A stretch of DNA of 9,497 nucleotides. It comes from Euryarchaeota archaeon UBA40 (GTDB taxonomy: Archaea > Thermoplasmatota > Poseidoniia > Poseidoniales > Thalassarchaeaceae). Where the stretch lies: the NCBI GenBank assembly GCA_002506875.1, contig DAYJ01000097.1:1-9497 (forward strand), in the 5' to 3' direction. The position numbers and the translations under genes were made by a program. Below are positions 7,820 to 9,497 of this stretch, piece by piece; positions within the stretch are counted from its first letter, which is position 1, and every line of letters begins with the position of its first letter. The notes under the pieces are model-generated. The model made no database searches. It saw nothing but the letters and a program-made list of their open reading frames with translations, and had not been told where the DNA came from.

Positions 7820-7925
7820 ATGATCACTTACCCACAGGTGGGCCAACCTATCCATCCTTGCTTCGGATAAAAGGTTTCACCGCAGTTGACTGTTTTCAAC
7901 GAGGGTGCACACCTATTATTGAATA
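7820..7925 (-). promoter_or_regulatory. Intergenic region with a candidate archaeal promoter for the four-gene operon
   Basis: This is the largest gap in the window. Read on the - strand, TTTTAT at 7872-7867, preceded by GTGAAACC, resembles a TATA box with a BRE-like flank. Transcription would then start about 25 nt downstream, near 7843-7847, leaving a leader of about 25 nt before the ATG at 7819. A second AT-rich stretch (AATAATA, about 7915-7921) is an alternative. A small inverted repeat (7885-7889 with 7896-7900, 5-bp arms, 6-nt loop) lies upstream of the TATA-like element. It has no T-run after it, so it is not a convincing terminator. Confidence 0.35.
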
Positions 7926-8930
7926 CTAATTTCGGAATGAAATTGTATGCTTATTCTGCCCGCTGAAAGCCATCTTAACAGTGGCTATCTCGCCAGTAGA
8001 TGACTCCCATGCTGAAACGATCGGCCCACATACGAATGATCGAGGCATTATGCTTTCATACTCAATTACGTTGTTAGATGAGGCATAACTTCGAATGAAA
8101 CCACGATCAGTGAGATGTTTCATGATTGCACTATTATCTTCATCCCAATCAAGAATAAGGGGCAATTGTGGTTTCATAGATTTCCCTACCAAATCAATCA
8201 ATAATTTCTCTAGATTACTGTCCGCATCAGGAAATTTATCTTTTTCAGGACTTCCTGGAGGGGTGACCTCATTCAATAATCGGATAAATTCGACAATCGA
8301 TTCAGATGTCAAGAACACGATTGGTGAACTGTTGACTAGAGGTAAACCTTGAATCCAGTCAACTCCAATATCAATCTCTACTCCAGTTGTCTTTTGCTTA
8401 GATGTCTCTGGTTTGATTGGCATCTCAATAGGCTCGAGATGAATCATCAAATTCCTACCACCATCATCTTTCCAAGTGGCCTTCCAACTTAATCCAGTCA
8501 ATCGCTCCACTATGCGGATGATGTCACCCACCTCAACGCCTGGATGAACTGGTTGATCTACATGGAATCTAAATGGCCATTCGATTACAGAAGCCATGCC
8601 TCGACCAGTCAATATCCGTAATTGAGCCCATGTATCGAACATCCGAGATAGATGGGCCCTTTCTGAACTAAAAAATGGCTTCTTACGAACTATACAATCT
8701 TCAAAGAATCCCGAGAAAGGGTGAACGTAAATGGAATGTAGTAACCTCCTAGATAGTGAGCTTGCAAGATTCTGTTCTAACAGATTGAATATGGACATAA
8801 ATTCAGAGTTATGAAACCACACACAAGGATTAGAGTCTCTAAGCTTCAAATCCCCTGCAACAGAACGATGACAATTATTGCTTTGCGTAACGATTTCTGT
8901 ATCTACCTTGTCGTTTGGAACGATAGGCAT
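7926..8930 (-). CDS. Unrecognised 334-residue soluble protein
   Basis: I do not recognise this protein. It has no signal peptide, no transmembrane segment and no cysteine metal cluster, so it is probably cytoplasmic. The composition suggests a mixed alpha/beta fold. Visible features are 'SSERAHLSRMFDTWAQLRILTGRG' (about 88-111), a Pro/Val-rich stretch 'HVDQPVHPGVEVGDIIRIVERLTGL' (about 123-147), a Lys/Thr-rich linker near 180, and an acidic 'LDWDEDNSAIMKHLTDRGFI' segment in the C-terminal third. The start is the ATG at 8930 rather than the TTG just before it. That ATG shares its A with the upstream stop (TGATG), and a full GGTGAT ribosome binding site lies 5 nt upstream. The overlap points to translational coupling with the upstream membrane-associated protein, so the two may act together. 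The window gives no further clue to function. Confidence 0.8.
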   Translation of the reverse strand: MPIVPNDKVDTEIVTQSNNCHRSVAGDLKLRDSNPCVWFHNSEFMSIFNLLEQNLASSLSRRLLHSIYVHPFSGFFEDCIVRKKPFFSSERAHLSRMFDTWAQLRILTGRGMASVIEWPFRFHVDQPVHPGVEVGDIIRIVERLTGLSWKATWKDDGGRNLMIHLEPIEMPIKPETSKQKTTGVEIDIGVDWIQGLPLVNSSPIVFLTSESIVEFIRLLNEVTPPGSPEKDKFPDADSNLEKLLIDLVGKSMKPQLPLILDWDEDNSAIMKHLTDRGFIRSYASSNNVIEYESIMPRSFVCGPIVSAWESSTGEIATVKMAFSGQNKHTISFRN

Positions 8931-9497
8931 CAAGAATCACCGGTTACACCGCTACCTCGGAACTTGACATTCAGATTTCCTTTAGGCTGCTTCTTGGCCT
9001 TCCGTGACGGTGGGCGTTTAATCTGGACATTACGTTCAGGAGGTTCCAACTTCCGCATTGGACGATAATGCACAGGGCCTACTAGACGCTCCATAGCAGG
9101 TGTGTCATCCTCGTATGGTCTTGGCCGGCGTAACCACCATCGATTAGGGAGTGGATCACATCGTGGGAGTTTGGAATTGCGCAGAGAAGCCATCCGTTCA
9201 TGCATGAGTACTTTCCACGTTCTCGAACGAACGGATTTACTTCGCTCAACCATCCAGAGTGGGAAGCCAACATCAAGAATTACACCACCGACTTCAAGCA
9301 GAATTCCAGATAATAGTAGATGATTGCCTACAGGGGAACGTGAGAGATCACCTACCACCTTCTCTTTCTTCAATCGACGAGCCATCCTGACCATCAATGG
9401 TTGATTCCGATGGCGCACCTGATGGCTTGTTTGATTCCTAAATCGTACTGCCGCAATATGGGCAGAAACAAGACCAAAACCAACTAATCCTGCTGCA
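8930..9497 (-). CDS. Probable membrane-associated protein, C-terminal part (5' end outside the window), function unknown
   Basis: The frame stays open to the right edge, giving 188 visible residues. An internal GTG at 9418 is not needed as a start, because upstream codons encode a hydrophobic stretch ('AAGLVGFGLVSAHIAAV', visible residues 1-17) that looks like the end of a transmembrane helix, followed by an Arg-rich segment as expected on the cytoplasmic side. A second hydrophobic region (about 58-83, 'NHLLLSGILLEVGGVILDVGFPLWMV') contains Glu and Asp, so it may be a helix pair or beta strands. The C-terminal half is basic and rich in Pro and Arg ('RWWLRRPRP', 'PSRKAKKQPKGNLNVKFRG'), a likely cytoplasmic tail that could bind nucleic acid, ribosome or acidic lipid. 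I recognise no family. It overlaps the next gene by one base (TGATG). Confidence 0.65.
   Translation of the reverse strand, partial: AAGLVGFGLVSAHIAAVRFRNQTSHQVRHRNQPLMVRMARRLKKEKVVGDLSRSPVGNHLLLSGILLEVGGVILDVGFPLWMVERSKSVRSRTWKVLMHERMASLRNSKLPRCDPLPNRWWLRRPRPYEDDTPAMERLVGPVHYRPMRKLEPPERNVQIKRPPSRKAKKQPKGNLNVKFRGSGVTGDS
8936..8941 (-). promoter_or_regulatory. Ribosome binding site GGTGAT that fixes the start of the 334-residue gene
   Basis: On the - strand GGTGAT matches the archaeal 16S anti-Shine-Dalgarno sequence and lies 5 nt before the ATG at 8930. It sits within the last codons of the upstream gene and, with the TGATG overlap, shows the two genes are translationally coupled. Confidence 0.75.

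Noticed and set aside
7885..7900. Inverted repeat as a transcription terminator after the 334-residue gene
   Set aside because: The arms are only 5 bp and no T-run follows on the - strand.
9416..9418. GTG as the start of the right-edge gene
   Set aside because: The frame continues open to the window edge and encodes a plausible transmembrane segment upstream, so the gene is better seen as truncated by the window.

Overview
The window looks like chromosome from a planktonic euryarchaeon, most likely Marine Group II (Ca. Poseidoniales, Thermoplasmatota). The grounds are indirect: archaeal-type GGTGAT/GGAG ribosome binding sites, a very long secreted protein built of Asp-rich 'DxDxDGxxDGWE' calcium-binding repeats, a PKD-like surface protein, a futalosine-pathway menaquinone enzyme, and moderate GC content. 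There is no rRNA, tRNA or ribosomal protein gene to fix the lineage, so this remains an inference.

Layout. At the left edge the + strand carries the 3' part of a secreted peptide:N-glycosidase F-like enzyme (to 637). Everything else is on the - strand and reads leftward. From the right edge there is a truncated, probably membrane-associated protein of unknown function (8930 to the edge). It is translationally coupled through TGATG to an unrecognised 334-residue protein (7926-8930). A gap of about 106 bp (7820-7925) holds a candidate promoter. Then come four tightly spaced genes: a 1037-residue secreted TSP3-repeat protein (4706-7819), a 512-residue type I membrane protein with PKD/Ig-like domains (3115-4653), a PepP-type Xaa-Pro aminopeptidase (1797-3113), and MqnC, the radical SAM cyclic dehypoxanthine futalosine synthase (627-1793). 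mqnC converges on the PNGase gene and the two overlap tail to tail by 11 bp.

How the genes may fit together. The PNGase-like enzyme, the calcium-repeat protein and the PKD-domain protein all appear to work outside the cell, which suits a heterotroph that binds and degrades glycoprotein or other particulate organic matter. PepP would act in the cytoplasm on proline-containing peptides. MqnC supplies the respiratory quinone. The last two look like housekeeping genes sharing a transcript with surface genes; the sequence shows no direct functional link.

The most notable points are the archaeal PNGase F-like catalytic domain, and an insert in the middle of the calcium-repeat protein that resembles a biotinyl/lipoyl-type barrel-sandwich domain. 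No CRISPR array, insertion sequence, integrase, tRNA or rRNA was seen. No stretch longer than about 110 bases lacks a gene.
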